A DNA stretch of 64,000 nt, from positions 1 to 64,000 of the forward strand of contig CANNCY010000004.1 in the NCBI GenBank assembly GCA_947503335.1, given 5' to 3'. The notes under the pieces are model-generated. The model saw only the letters and a list, made by a program, of their open reading frames with translations. It was not told the origin of the DNA and searched no databases. Position 1 is the stretch's first letter, and every line of letters begins with the position of its first letter. Below, piece after piece: positions 36,059 to 44,065 of the stretch. Source of the DNA: an uncultured Pseudomonadales bacterium. GTDB lineage: Bacteria > Pseudomonadota > Gammaproteobacteria > Pseudomonadales > CANNCY01. The translations under genes were made by a program, and so were the position numbers.

Positions 36059-36901
36059 ATGCAATACGCCGGTTTTGAAGTCACCACCAACGACCGTGGT
36101 GTTAGTGAGTTGATCTTTAACAACCCCGACAAGCGCAACTGTATGTCAAAGCAGTTTTGGCATGATCTGCCGCGTGCGGTCAGTGAACTGAGTGCTGCTG
36201 GCAAGACCCGCGTATTGGTCATTCACTCGCAAGGAAAGCACTTTACGTCTGGCATGGACCTGAACAATTTTGCATCGCTCAATACTGACGGTCTAAACCC
36301 CGAAAAAGGTCGTATGGGTGACCATTTCATGCATACCGTTGCCATTTTGCAGCACACCTTTACGGCACTAGAGAAAGCGCGCTTTCCGGTTCTATCTGCT
36401 GTACAGGGTGGGTGCTTTGGCGCCGGTATCGATATGATCTGTGCTGCCGACATGCGCTACTGCACCGAGGATGCATTCTTTGTAGTGCAAGAAACCAACA
36501 TTGGCATGAGTGCCGATGTGGGCACATTGCAGCGTATTCAACACTGTATGCCTAGCGGTTTGGCGCGAGAAATTTGCTACACGGGCCGAAACCTAACGGC
36601 AAACGAAGCGAAAGACGCAGGGTTCGTAAACGCGGTATATACCGATCAAGCTGCTATGCTTGACGCAGTAATGAGTATCGCCGAAACCATTGCTAGCAAG
36701 TCGCCTATGTCAGTTTATGGCTGCAAACATAACCTAAACTATTCGCGCGACCACTCGGTAGATGATTCACTACAATATCAAACGCTTTGGCAAGCAGGTC
36801 ATTGGCACATGGATGACATGGCCGAATCGTTGGGCGCTAAGTTTGAAGCCCGTGAACCCAAGTACGCAGATCTTAATTCGGTAGAAGAGCTCTTTAAATA
36901 A
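36059..36901 (+). CDS. Crotonase-family enzyme, probably delta(3,5)-delta(2,4)-dienoyl-CoA isomerase
   Basis: A 280-residue crotonase. The oxyanion-hole segments GKHFTSGMDLNNF (about 60-72) and QGGCFGAGIDMICAADMRYC (about 119-138) are present. The segment FVVQETNIGMSADVGTLQR has the acidic residues of dienoyl-CoA isomerases, which process odd-position double bonds in unsaturated fatty acids. A plain enoyl-CoA hydratase is less likely. An AAGGAA ribosome site precedes the ATG. It is 33 bases after tex and 3 bases before the next small gene. Confidence 0.85.
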   Translation: MQYAGFEVTTNDRGVSELIFNNPDKRNCMSKQFWHDLPRAVSELSAAGKTRVLVIHSQGKHFTSGMDLNNFASLNTDGLNPEKGRMGDHFMHTVAILQHTFTALEKARFPVLSAVQGGCFGAGIDMICAADMRYCTEDAFFVVQETNIGMSADVGTLQRIQHCMPSGLAREICYTGRNLTANEAKDAGFVNAVYTDQAAMLDAVMSIAETIASKSPMSVYGCKHNLNYSRDHSVDDSLQYQTLWQAGHWHMDDMAESLGAKFEAREPKYADLNSVEELFK

Positions 36902-36904
36902 GCA

Positions 36905-37177
36905 ATGTCGACCCTATATTTAATATGCAATCAAGATAACCATTTTCTGGAAAAATCTGGAGAATGGGCAAATACTTTGCGCGCTAGCACAATTTATCGC
37001 ACAGTACATAAAGACGAAGCGCTAAATCATTTGCTAGAAATGAATGCAAAAGAGATTACCCTGCGTTTGAGTATCGTTGAAGCGACGCATACCGAAGCAG
37101 GCATACAACTAAATACGCCGCTTGAACCTGTTGAACCAGAGCAAGCGGCCAATGAAGGTGAAGCAATCTGTGACTGA
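36905..37177 (+). CDS. Small conserved-context protein of unknown function
   Basis: A 90-residue soluble acidic protein, not recognised. It starts MSTLYLICNQDNHFLEKSG and has no signal peptide or membrane helix; the C-terminal third is Glu/Pro-rich. The start is 3 bases after the isomerase stop and the end overlaps the preferred gshA start by 8 bases, so it is almost certainly translated within an isomerase-unknown-gshA operon. The tight packing is the main support for it being real. Confidence 0.65.
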   Translation: MSTLYLICNQDNHFLEKSGEWANTLRASTIYRTVHKDEALNHLLEMNAKEITLRLSIVEATHTEAGIQLNTPLEPVEPEQAANEGEAICD

Positions 37178-38747
37178 CTCACTAGCTCAGGCAGTATCGA
37201 GCTTAAGTAAACACGCCGATGCAACTTGGCAATTTGGCCGAGGCATCGAAAAAGAAAGTTTGCGCATAGATCGCGAAGGCAACCTTGCGCAAACCCCGCA
37301 CCCCCCGGCGCTGGGGTCTGCGCTATCGCATCCCCAAATTACAACAGACTTTTCAGAAGCATTACTTGAACTGATTACTGGCGTGCACTACCGAATTGAC
37401 GATACCTTGGGCGAACTGTACAAGATTCATCAATACGTTTACCACGTACTAGATAAGCAAGACGAAATTCTGTGGACGCAGTCGATGCCCTGCGTACTCA
37501 ACAAAGACGAAGGTATTCCGTTAGCAGAGTACGGTAGCTCGAACGTTGCTAAGATGAAGCATACTTACCGCATGGGGCTAGGCCACCGCTATGGGCGGCC
37601 TATGCAAGCGATTGCCGGCATTCACTACAACTGGTCTGTGCCAGCGGCACTTTGGGATCAGCTCATTCAAGATGAAGGCTATACTGGCGACCGTCAGGCG
37701 TTTATTACCGACAGATATCTTGGGCTAATACGCAACTTTAGGCGTTATTCGTGGCTTCTGTATTTGGTTACAGGTGCCTCGCCTGCCATTTGCCGCTCGT
37801 TTTTAGATGGCGCCCCTCACAACCTTGATCAGATGGGGCAGGGTACGCTGTTTGCCGAGCATGGTACTAGCCTGCGCATGGGCGATTTGGGTTATACCAG
37901 CGACGCGCAGTCATCGCTCGAGATCAATTACAACGATCTACCTAACTACATCGCTACCCTAAAGCAGGGCTTGACCACCAAGGTAGATGAATACGCCGAC
38001 ATAGGCGTCAAAGTAAACGGTCAATACAAGCAGCTTTCTGACGCGATTCTTCAGATCGAGAACGAGTTTTACAGCCCTGTACGCCCCAAGCGTGTAGCGC
38101 AGTCGGGAGAAACACCGATTAAAGCCCTAGCTAGCCGTGGCATTGAATACATCGAAGTACGCTGTGTCGACTTAAACCCTTTTAACGCGATTGGCATCGA
38201 TCGATTGCAGGCGCATTTTATCGATGCATTCTTGCTATTCTGCTTGCTAGAGCCAAGTGCCCTAGAGACAACCGAATCAATCAACGAGTCGGCAAACAAT
38301 ACGCAGTTAGTGGTCAACCAAGGGCGAGCTGAGTCGCTTACGCTTAACGATCAGGGCCAGGCAAGATCTGTTACCGAGTGGGCGAATGCTCTTTGCGATC
38401 AAATTGCATCAGTAGCCACGCTGTTTGATCAAGCCGAAGATACTGACCAGTTCTCGCTGGCTGTACAAGCAGGTCGTGCCGTCATCAACAGCCCAACTAA
38501 CCTGCCCGCAGCTAAGGTGCTGCAAGGCATTCAAGCTAGCAATGATTCATTTTCGGCATACGCGATGGCGTCTGCCCGAGATACTGCCGAGTTCTTCAGA
38601 CAAGCACCACCATCTGCAGAAGAAATCGCTGAATTTGAAGAAAAGGCTGTCGCTTCTATCGATAAACAACGCGAGATCGAAGCCAGCGACACCATTAGCT
38701 TTGACGAATACCTTGCCAACTATTATGAGCAGTACAACGCTTATTAA
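37170..38747 (+). CDS. gshA: Glutamate-cysteine ligase
   Basis: A 525-residue GshA joining Glu and Cys in glutathione synthesis. E. coli-type motifs are intact: GIEKESLRID, PPALGSALSHPQITTDFSEALLE, LHQY-like region, SMPC, and IEVRCVDLNPF. The start is probably the GTG at 37170 (MTDSLAQAVSSL), with AAGGTGAAG ahead and the family's usual distance to the GIEKES motif; an ATG at 37152 is the alternative. It ends convergent to the FliL-like gene with only 18 bases between. Confidence 0.95.
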   Translation: MTDSLAQAVSSLSKHADATWQFGRGIEKESLRIDREGNLAQTPHPPALGSALSHPQITTDFSEALLELITGVHYRIDDTLGELYKIHQYVYHVLDKQDEILWTQSMPCVLNKDEGIPLAEYGSSNVAKMKHTYRMGLGHRYGRPMQAIAGIHYNWSVPAALWDQLIQDEGYTGDRQAFITDRYLGLIRNFRRYSWLLYLVTGASPAICRSFLDGAPHNLDQMGQGTLFAEHGTSLRMGDLGYTSDAQSSLEINYNDLPNYIATLKQGLTTKVDEYADIGVKVNGQYKQLSDAILQIENEFYSPVRPKRVAQSGETPIKALASRGIEYIEVRCVDLNPFNAIGIDRLQAHFIDAFLLFCLLEPSALETTESINESANNTQLVVNQGRAESLTLNDQGQARSVTEWANALCDQIASVATLFDQAEDTDQFSLAVQAGRAVINSPTNLPAAKVLQGIQASNDSFSAYAMASARDTAEFFRQAPPSAEEIAEFEEKAVASIDKQREIEASDTISFDEYLANYYEQYNAY

Positions 38748-38765
38748 TAAGCGGCCCAATTTAGG

Positions 38766-39182
38766 CTATCGCTGTACTAAAAACGTCTGAAAGAGTAAAT
38801 CGGCAACACCTTGTTTGCCGGTTTCTTTTTCGAGAAAATCACGAATGTCATCTAGCAGCTGCTTTCGCAGTTTCTTTTGCCCTTCAGTTGTCTCTACCGT
38901 ATCGGCATCTGCACCACTGATACCCATTACAATTAGATGCCTAATCGGATGCACGTGTCTGCGTACATCTTGTTCAAACTCGCCCACACGCACCCGCAGG
39001 GTAATCTTTGTGCGAACAAAACGAATGCGCCCCTGCCCGCCATAATTGACCACAAAGGGGGGAACCAGATCGATATAAGTAGTCTCGCCTAACTCTTTAT
39101 TAGCCTGCGCAAACACATTGCCAGACACTGCAAACAGCAAGACGACGATCGCTATCAATCTAACGCTTAAAACCACAACCAT
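38766..39182 (-). CDS. FliL-family protein, orphan, signal-peptide bearing
   Basis: A 138-residue protein with a hydrophobic N-terminus ending in GNVFAQA, which looks like a cleavable signal peptide rather than the membrane anchor of flagellar FliL. The rest has the FliL domain: VPPFVVNYGG, RFVRTKITLRVR, HPIRHLIVMGISGADAD, EGQKKLRKQLLDDIRDFL and LLFQTFLVQR. No flagellar gene is nearby. FliL assists stator function; this periplasmic paralogue may have another partner. AGGA is too close to the ATG at 39182 but well placed for a GTG at 39176, which may be the true start. Confidence 0.8.
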   Translation of the reverse strand: MVVVLSVRLIAIVVLLFAVSGNVFAQANKELGETTYIDLVPPFVVNYGGQGRIRFVRTKITLRVRVGEFEQDVRRHVHPIRHLIVMGISGADADTVETTEGQKKLRKQLLDDIRDFLEKETGKQGVADLLFQTFLVQR

Positions 39183-39244
39183 TCCTATTTGTAGTTAACA
39201 CCTATTTGATTTAGTGTAGACGCCAGACGTAAAGGAGTGAAACT

Positions 39245-39721
39245 GTGCTAACTAATTCGCGAGTGCTATTAGGTCTTATCTCGCTGGCCTGCCTATCTAT
39301 GATCGTTGTTGCCCTATATATGCAACACGTGATGTATCTACACCCCTGCAATCTATGTATCGTGCAGCGCGTGGCCTTTATCATCACAGGCATCATCGCC
39401 TTTATTGGCGTGCTACATACCAATAAACGACGTCTTTGGGCGAGTTTAACTGCGTTAGCTGCAGCCGTTGGTAGCCTATTTTCGATGCGCCAGCTGTACT
39501 TGCAGGGCTTACCACCTGAAGACGTACCGGCCTGTGGCCCAGGTCTAGAATATCTATTTGAGGCCCTACCGTTTCAAAAGGCCGTTGAACAACTACTAAT
39601 GGGCGATGGCAACTGTGCCGAAGTACAGTGGACGTTCTTGACCATTTCAATTCCTGGTTGGGCGCTGATCAGTTTTATCGGTATCGTAGCAGTCTCATTG
39701 TTCGCCGCTAAACGCGCATAG
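39245..39721 (+). CDS. dsbB: Disulfide bond formation protein DsbB
   Basis: A 158-residue four-helix inner-membrane protein that reoxidises DsbA and passes electrons to quinones. Both redox pairs are present: Cys35-Asn-Leu-Cys38 in HPCNLCIVQR, and Cys97/Cys124 in the second periplasmic loop. The start is a GTG at 39245 with an AAGGAG ribosome site 7 bases ahead. It is divergent from the FliL-like gene, and the lrgAB genes follow after 4 bases. Ubiquinone made by the ubi genes in this window is its electron acceptor. Confidence 0.94.
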   Translation: MLTNSRVLLGLISLACLSMIVVALYMQHVMYLHPCNLCIVQRVAFIITGIIAFIGVLHTNKRRLWASLTALAAAVGSLFSMRQLYLQGLPPEDVPACGPGLEYLFEALPFQKAVEQLLMGDGNCAEVQWTFLTISIPGWALISFIGIVAVSLFAAKRA

Positions 39722-39725
39722 TCTA

Positions 39726-40076
39726 ATGTTCTTCTCGCTGCTAGCCCTGTGTTGTGCAATTGGGCTAGCACTACTGACAACACAGCTTGATTTACCATTG
39801 CCAGGGGCCATAGTGGTGATGGCTTGCTATGCTGTTGTGCTGTGGCAAGTTAAGCGCCTCATGCCTGCAACGCTGGCCGCTAAAATCAACAAAGGGCTTC
39901 AGCACCTAAGCTTGCTATTTATCCCGGCAGGTATCTGGGTGCTATTTCAGACACAGCTATTGGCTAACGAATGGCTCTCGCTGTTGCTAGTGGTTATCGT
40001 CAGTACAGCCATTACCCAGTGGCTATTAATAATGCTGATAAAGGCCCTCAAATTGTCTGAGGAAGAGCATGACTAA
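39726..40076 (+). CDS. lrgA: CidA/LrgA-family membrane protein
   Basis: A 116-residue protein with four hydrophobic segments and the CidA/LrgA pattern: LPLPGAIVVM near residues 23-32, and HLSLLFIPAGIWVLFQ near 59-75. Members are holin-like proteins now linked to pyruvate or small-metabolite transport and cell lysis control. It ends in an 8-base overlap with the LrgB-type gene, its usual partner. Confidence 0.88.
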   Translation: MFFSLLALCCAIGLALLTTQLDLPLPGAIVVMACYAVVLWQVKRLMPATLAAKINKGLQHLSLLFIPAGIWVLFQTQLLANEWLSLLLVVIVSTAITQWLLIMLIKALKLSEEEHD

Positions 40077-40731
40077 CATTATCTTGTTCTGCCTATTAAC
40101 CATTGTCGCTTACTACATTGGGTTATACGTTAATCGTCGCGGGTTTGGCGTACCGCCCTTTGTTACAGGGTGCTTCTTACTGCTTTTAGCGCTCTATTGT
40201 TTATCAATTGATTACGCCACCTATCGTGAAAGCGCGTGGCCCATTATAGCGCTACTTACCCCAGCCCTTGTGTGTACGGCGATTCCGCTGTCACAAATGC
40301 TCAGCCGTGAAGCGAATAAATTGCCTCACGTACTATCGCTTTGCCTTGTTGGCGCCATTCTCTCGGCAGTGGTTGCCGTTGCGCTTGCCTATCTAACAAC
40401 CACTTCTGATCTTATTATCAATAGTAGCTGGGTTAAATCGACATCGGCGCCCTTTGCCATGCTCATCGCCCCGACCATAGAAGGCCATGCAGATTTTGCC
40501 GCAGGGCTAGTGGCCGCTGTTGGCGTGGCGGGCGGCATCACTGGCCCAGTACTGTTTAAACACCTCAGACTTAAAGACCAGCGATGGCAAGGCTTGATTC
40601 TAGGTATCACCGCCCACGGCATCGGTATGGGCATTGCGTTTCGACGGTCTGCAACCTGCGGTGCTTACGCTACGCTAGGCATGTCAATTACCGGTGTATT
40701 CACTGCCTTTTTAATATCGATTTTCTTGTAA
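40069..40731 (+). CDS. lrgB: LrgB-family membrane protein
   Basis: A 220-residue polytopic protein with six or seven hydrophobic segments and the LrgB/CidB landmarks: GFGVPPFVTGC, APFAMLIAPTIEG and ITAHGIGMGIAF. It acts with the LrgA-type protein encoded just upstream, with which it overlaps by 8 bases. The substrate (pyruvate or a related metabolite) is inferred from studied homologues only. Confidence 0.9.
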   Translation: MTNIILFCLLTIVAYYIGLYVNRRGFGVPPFVTGCFLLLLALYCLSIDYATYRESAWPIIALLTPALVCTAIPLSQMLSREANKLPHVLSLCLVGAILSAVVAVALAYLTTTSDLIINSSWVKSTSAPFAMLIAPTIEGHADFAAGLVAAVGVAGGITGPVLFKHLRLKDQRWQGLILGITAHGIGMGIAFRRSATCGAYATLGMSITGVFTAFLISIFL

Positions 40732-40788
40732 ATTTTACGACCTCGCCTATCTTTAAGTACACAACAACACTAATGCAAGAGAAGTCGA

Positions 40789-41247
40789 ATGTTAGAAGAT
40801 TGCAAGACCGCACAAGAACGCTGGGGTGGCGTACACTCAATCATTGACAAGTGGCTAGCCGAACGCCAACAAGTACTTGTTTTATACTGCGCCTTAACTG
40901 GCGTTCATGATGGTCACGCAAGGGCTTTACCTGCCACCATCAACGAATTTGTCGACCTGCTAGTCGACTACGTTTCAGCCGGGCATTTCGAGGTTTACCA
41001 ACAGCTGTTGGCCGAGGGTGAAACCTTTGAGGATGACAAAGCAGTTGAGGCCGGCGAGCGTATCATTGCGCATATTCAAAGCTCGACTGATCTTGCCCTT
41101 AGCTTTCAAGATCGCGTTTCAACATCAGCTAATGTCTACGAGCTATGTGACTGGTTAGAACGCTTGGGCCCATCACTTGAATCACGTTTTGAATTAGAAG
41201 ACCAACTGATCGAAACGCTTCACAACGTTCACCAGAACGCCTTTTAG
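40789..41247 (+). CDS. rsd: Rsd/AlgQ anti-sigma-70 regulator
   Basis: A 152-residue all-helical protein of the Rsd/AlgQ family (CKTAQERWGGVHSIIDKWLAERQQVLV near the start). Rsd binds region 4 of sigma-70 and, with 6S RNA (also in this window), limits sigma-70 holoenzyme activity in stationary phase. In Pseudomonas AlgQ affects alginate and pyoverdine. An AGAAG ribosome site precedes the ATG. Confidence 0.93.
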   Translation: MLEDCKTAQERWGGVHSIIDKWLAERQQVLVLYCALTGVHDGHARALPATINEFVDLLVDYVSAGHFEVYQQLLAEGETFEDDKAVEAGERIIAHIQSSTDLALSFQDRVSTSANVYELCDWLERLGPSLESRFELEDQLIETLHNVHQNAF

Positions 41248-41256
41248 AGACTATCA

Positions 41257-42213
41257 ATGCAGCGCAGACTACTGGTTTTAGGTTTGTCGCTGCTGTTAAC
41301 AGCCTGCGACACAACGATACCTACAACAGAGATTTCACGTGTCGATACTAAAGGGTTATTTGCTGCCCAATTTGATCAGCGAGGTGATTTACTGGTTATG
41401 TCTGGCGTCAGCAGCCCTAGTGGCCTGTGGGCCACTGATCCAGCTGGGCAACGCTTCGTTTGGCACCTAGGCAACGACCGAAATACTGCATACGATCAAG
41501 TAGGTATCAGTCGCGATGGCCGTGTTGCGGTAACACTGAGCGCCACCCGCCTAGCGGTATGGGACACACAAACAGGTAAGAACCGTCAATTTATCGACCT
41601 TCCCAAAAAACCACAACAAATACTGTTACACCCCAATGGTCGATGGCTGATCATAATGGGTATTCGACAAGCTATTCTATGGGACAGCCTGCAACAAGGT
41701 GCAATTAGATCATTCAGTGTTGAGCATGACTTTGTTGCCTCAACCTTTGACATGACTGGGAAACGCTGGGTTGCGCAATTAGCCAATCAGTCACTTGCAC
41801 TCTTTGACATAGATAGTGGCGAACTAGCGCAGAGCCTATCCATAAAAACGCTCGATAAAGCACAGTTGATTACCGCCTATGATGGCATCGCCCTTAGTGT
41901 AAAGGGTGGTGTAGAGGTATTAGATACAAGAGACGGCATTAGCTTGTCGTTCAAAAAGGTACAGGGCGCACAACGGGTTACGCAACTAATCAAAACAAGT
42001 GATCACGGCTATATCGGCGGCACAACGTCGGGGGTTATCGCTCACTGGAATAGCAATAATGAACTGATAGGGGCAGGGCGAGTTGATCTAGATCGCGAAT
42101 GGGGAACACCGCCAACGCGAATCATCGCATTGGCAGAACGTGACCCAAACACACTATTACTGGTTGGGTCACGGGGCGAGTTAGTATCGCTTAGCCTGCC
42201 TTTTGCACGCTGA
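41257..42213 (+). CDS. Lipoprotein with WD40-like beta-propeller repeats
   Basis: A 318-residue predicted lipoprotein: signal peptide with lipobox LLTAC (Cys17). The remainder shows repeated WD40-type blades, for example RLAVWDTQTGK, AILWDSLQQG, LALFDIDSGE and VEVLDTRDG. It is not BamB, lacking its characteristic PQQ repeats. Function unknown; a scaffold role at the envelope is likely. It follows rsd by 9 bases. Its 3' end overlaps the convergent FKBP gene by 23 bases. Confidence 0.8.
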   Translation: MQRRLLVLGLSLLLTACDTTIPTTEISRVDTKGLFAAQFDQRGDLLVMSGVSSPSGLWATDPAGQRFVWHLGNDRNTAYDQVGISRDGRVAVTLSATRLAVWDTQTGKNRQFIDLPKKPQQILLHPNGRWLIIMGIRQAILWDSLQQGAIRSFSVEHDFVASTFDMTGKRWVAQLANQSLALFDIDSGELAQSLSIKTLDKAQLITAYDGIALSVKGGVEVLDTRDGISLSFKKVQGAQRVTQLIKTSDHGYIGGTTSGVIAHWNSNNELIGAGRVDLDREWGTPPTRIIALAERDPNTLLLVGSRGELVSLSLPFAR

Positions 42214-42952
42214 TTAGCTCAACTTCAAATACCAACACAGAGTTTGGCGGAATCGAGCCAACGCCACCTGGGCCATAGGCAAGATCAGAGGGAATCACAA
42301 ACTCATACTTTGAGCCGGTTTTCATTAGCTGAAGGCCCTCTACCCAGCCAGGAATAACACCCTGAACAGGAAAACTAATTGGCTCACCACGACTGTAAGA
42401 GCTATCAAACTCGGTACCATCTACTAGCGTGCCACGGTAATGAACCGTTACTTCGTCTTCTGCGCCAGGCATTTCGCCTTCGCCTGCTTCAAGAACACGG
42501 TACTGAAGGCCCGACTCAGTTACTACCACGCCTTCTTTAGCTTTGTTGGCTTCTAGGTACGCAACGTTTTTAGCATCAACATCTGCTTGTTTAGCAGCTT
42601 GTTCTTCTTGAGCCTTCATTTGCGCAGCCATTTGCTGTTCTTGGAACTGCTTAAATGTCTCGGCCATCGCTTCGTTGCTAAGTGCAGAAGGGTTGCCCTC
42701 TAGTGCATCACGAACACCCGCCATTAAAGCAGTCTTATCTAATTCGATTTTGTCAGCGCTGATGGTTTTACCGATATTCTGACCGATAGCGTAGCCTAGC
42801 TTTTGCTCAAAGCTCTCTAGAGCCACTTCTTGAGTAGCCGCTGCTTGCTCTGAAGCCGCTGCGGTTTCGGTGGTTGCTGCGTCTTCTTTTTGTTGGCAGC
42901 CAGCAAGTGCGATGGCAGCAGCCAATGCTGCTGGGATAGCGATAGATTTCAT
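42191..42952 (-). CDS. FKBP-type peptidyl-prolyl isomerase lipoprotein (FkpA/FklB-like)
   Basis: A 253-residue lipoprotein. The signal ends in a lipobox (ALAGC, Cys19), followed by an Ala/Thr/Glu-rich spacer and an FKBP-N dimerisation domain (LGYAIGQNIGKTI onward). The C-terminal FKBP domain has VTVHYRGTLVDGTEFDSS, GWVEGLQLMKTGSK and AYGPGGVGSIPPNS. It folds or protects envelope proteins at proline bonds. The frame runs further upstream, but the ATG at 42952 is fixed by the signal peptide and an AAGAGAG ribosome site. Confidence 0.93.
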   Translation of the reverse strand: MKSIAIPAALAAAIALAGCQQKEDAATTETAAASEQAAATQEVALESFEQKLGYAIGQNIGKTISADKIELDKTALMAGVRDALEGNPSALSNEAMAETFKQFQEQQMAAQMKAQEEQAAKQADVDAKNVAYLEANKAKEGVVVTESGLQYRVLEAGEGEMPGAEDEVTVHYRGTLVDGTEFDSSYSRGEPISFPVQGVIPGWVEGLQLMKTGSKYEFVIPSDLAYGPGGVGSIPPNSVLVFEVELISVQKAG

Positions 42953-43114
42953 GAAAACTCTCTTGGTAAGTTTTAAAGTGCACGTAGTGTGCACGAAAAG
43001 CTTAGCGATCGTAAACAATTGCTAGGTTTTTCGTAGTAAATTGTTGAACCATTCATATAATAGCTACATTACTTAGATACATTTTTAGCTCAAAGTTCGT
43101 ACAAGGGGTCTTGC

Positions 43115-44065
43115 ATGCCAAAAGCGAAGAAAAATACTGCTGCTGTTGCAACTGACGCGGTAACCGAAGCCATCGCGCCACAGCTTGAAAAACTAGCCAA
43201 GCAACTAGCATCGGCAGAAAAGCTTGCTGATAAGCGCAAGATGAAGGCCGAAAGCCTAAACAAAAAATTGAAGGCTGCTAGCGACAAGCTCAAGGCTGCC
43301 GAAGTTCGTCACGCCAAAAAAGAAACCGCTGCCACCATTAAAGCGATTGCCAGCAACACTGCTAAGATCGCCGCCCATGAGGCCGAGATCGCTGTATTAG
43401 CGAGTGAAGAGCTTATTGCAGCCGTCGAATTGGCTGGCCTTAAGGCAGAGCAAGCAGTGATTTCTGCGTCTTTAAAGGCTTTGAAGGCCGCTGCAGACGC
43501 GCATGACCATACATCTACGACTGAGACCGCTGCTACGCCAAAGCCTGCGACTGAACAGAAAGCGAAGCCGGTAGCTAAGAAAGCAGCTAAGAAAGCCACG
43601 AAAAAAGCACCAGCTAAGAAGGCTGAAGAGGCGGCACCTAAAGCTAAAGCACCTAAAAAGGCTGCCAAGAAAGTGAAACCTGAGCCAAAACCTGAGCCAA
43701 AACCTGAGCCAAAACCTGAGCCAAAGCCTGAGCCAAAGCCTGAGCCAAAGCCTGAGCCTGAGCCAAAACCTGAGCCAAAACCTGAGCCAAAGCCTGAGCC
43801 TGAGCCAAAACCTGAGCCAAAGCCTGAGCCAAAGCCTGAGCCAAAACCTGAGCCTGAGCCAAAGCCAGAACCAAAGCCAGAACCAAAGCCAGAACCAAAG
43901 CCAGAACCAAAGCCAGAACCAAAGCCAGAACCAAAGCCTGAGCCAAAGCCTGAGCCAACGCCTGAGCCAAAGCCTGAGCCAACGCCTGAGCCAACGCCTG
44001 AAGCCGAAGGGGCACCGGCGGCCGATGCACCACGCACCCTGTTTAACCCAGAAAAAGACGCGTGA
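43115..44065 (+). CDS. Lys/Ala-rich coiled-coil protein with a long KPEP repeat
   Basis: A 316-residue cytoplasmic protein, no known family. Residues 1-110 are a basic Ala/Lys/Glu coiled coil. Residues 150-188 are a histone H1-like stretch of [16 protein letters not shown] type. Residues about 189-295 are nearly pure [10 protein letters not shown] repeats grading into PTPE, and the tail ends in [12 protein letters not shown]. No signal peptide or membrane helix is present, so this is not a TonB-like periplasmic spacer. The stop overlaps the GTG start of the ABC-F gene by 4 bases (GTGA). Repeat copy number probably varies between strains. Confidence 0.75.
   Translation: MPKAKKNTAAVATDAVTEAIAPQLEKLAKQLASAEKLADKRKMKAESLNKKLKAASDKLKAAEVRHAKKETAATIKAIASNTAKIAAHEAEIAVLASEELIAAVELAGLKAEQAVISASLKALKAAADAHDHTSTTETAATPKPATEQKAKPVAKKAAKKATKKAPAKKAEEAAPKAKAPKKAAKKVKPEPKPEPKPEPKPEPKPEPKPEPKPEPEPKPEPKPEPKPEPEPKPEPKPEPKPEPKPEPEPKPEPKPEPKPEPKPEPKPEPKPEPKPEPKPEPTPEPKPEPTPEPTPEAEGAPAADAPRTLFNPEKDA
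43679..43999 (+). repeat. Tandem 12-bp repeat encoding PEPK (with 18-bp PEPEPK variants)
   Basis: About 320 bases of CCTGAGCCAAAA/G units. Within it, 43865-43936 is a block of six identical CCAGAACCAAAG units using different synonymous codons from the flanking units, which indicates a recent local expansion. Downstream units change AAG to ACG (Lys to Thr). In-frame length change would leave the downstream ABC-F frame unaffected. Confidence 0.93.

Noticed and set aside
43056-43061. Perfect TATAAT upstream of the KPEP gene
   Set aside because: No acceptable -35 or extended -10; TTGTTG is only 9 bases away. Left unassigned although a promoter must exist in this divergent gap.
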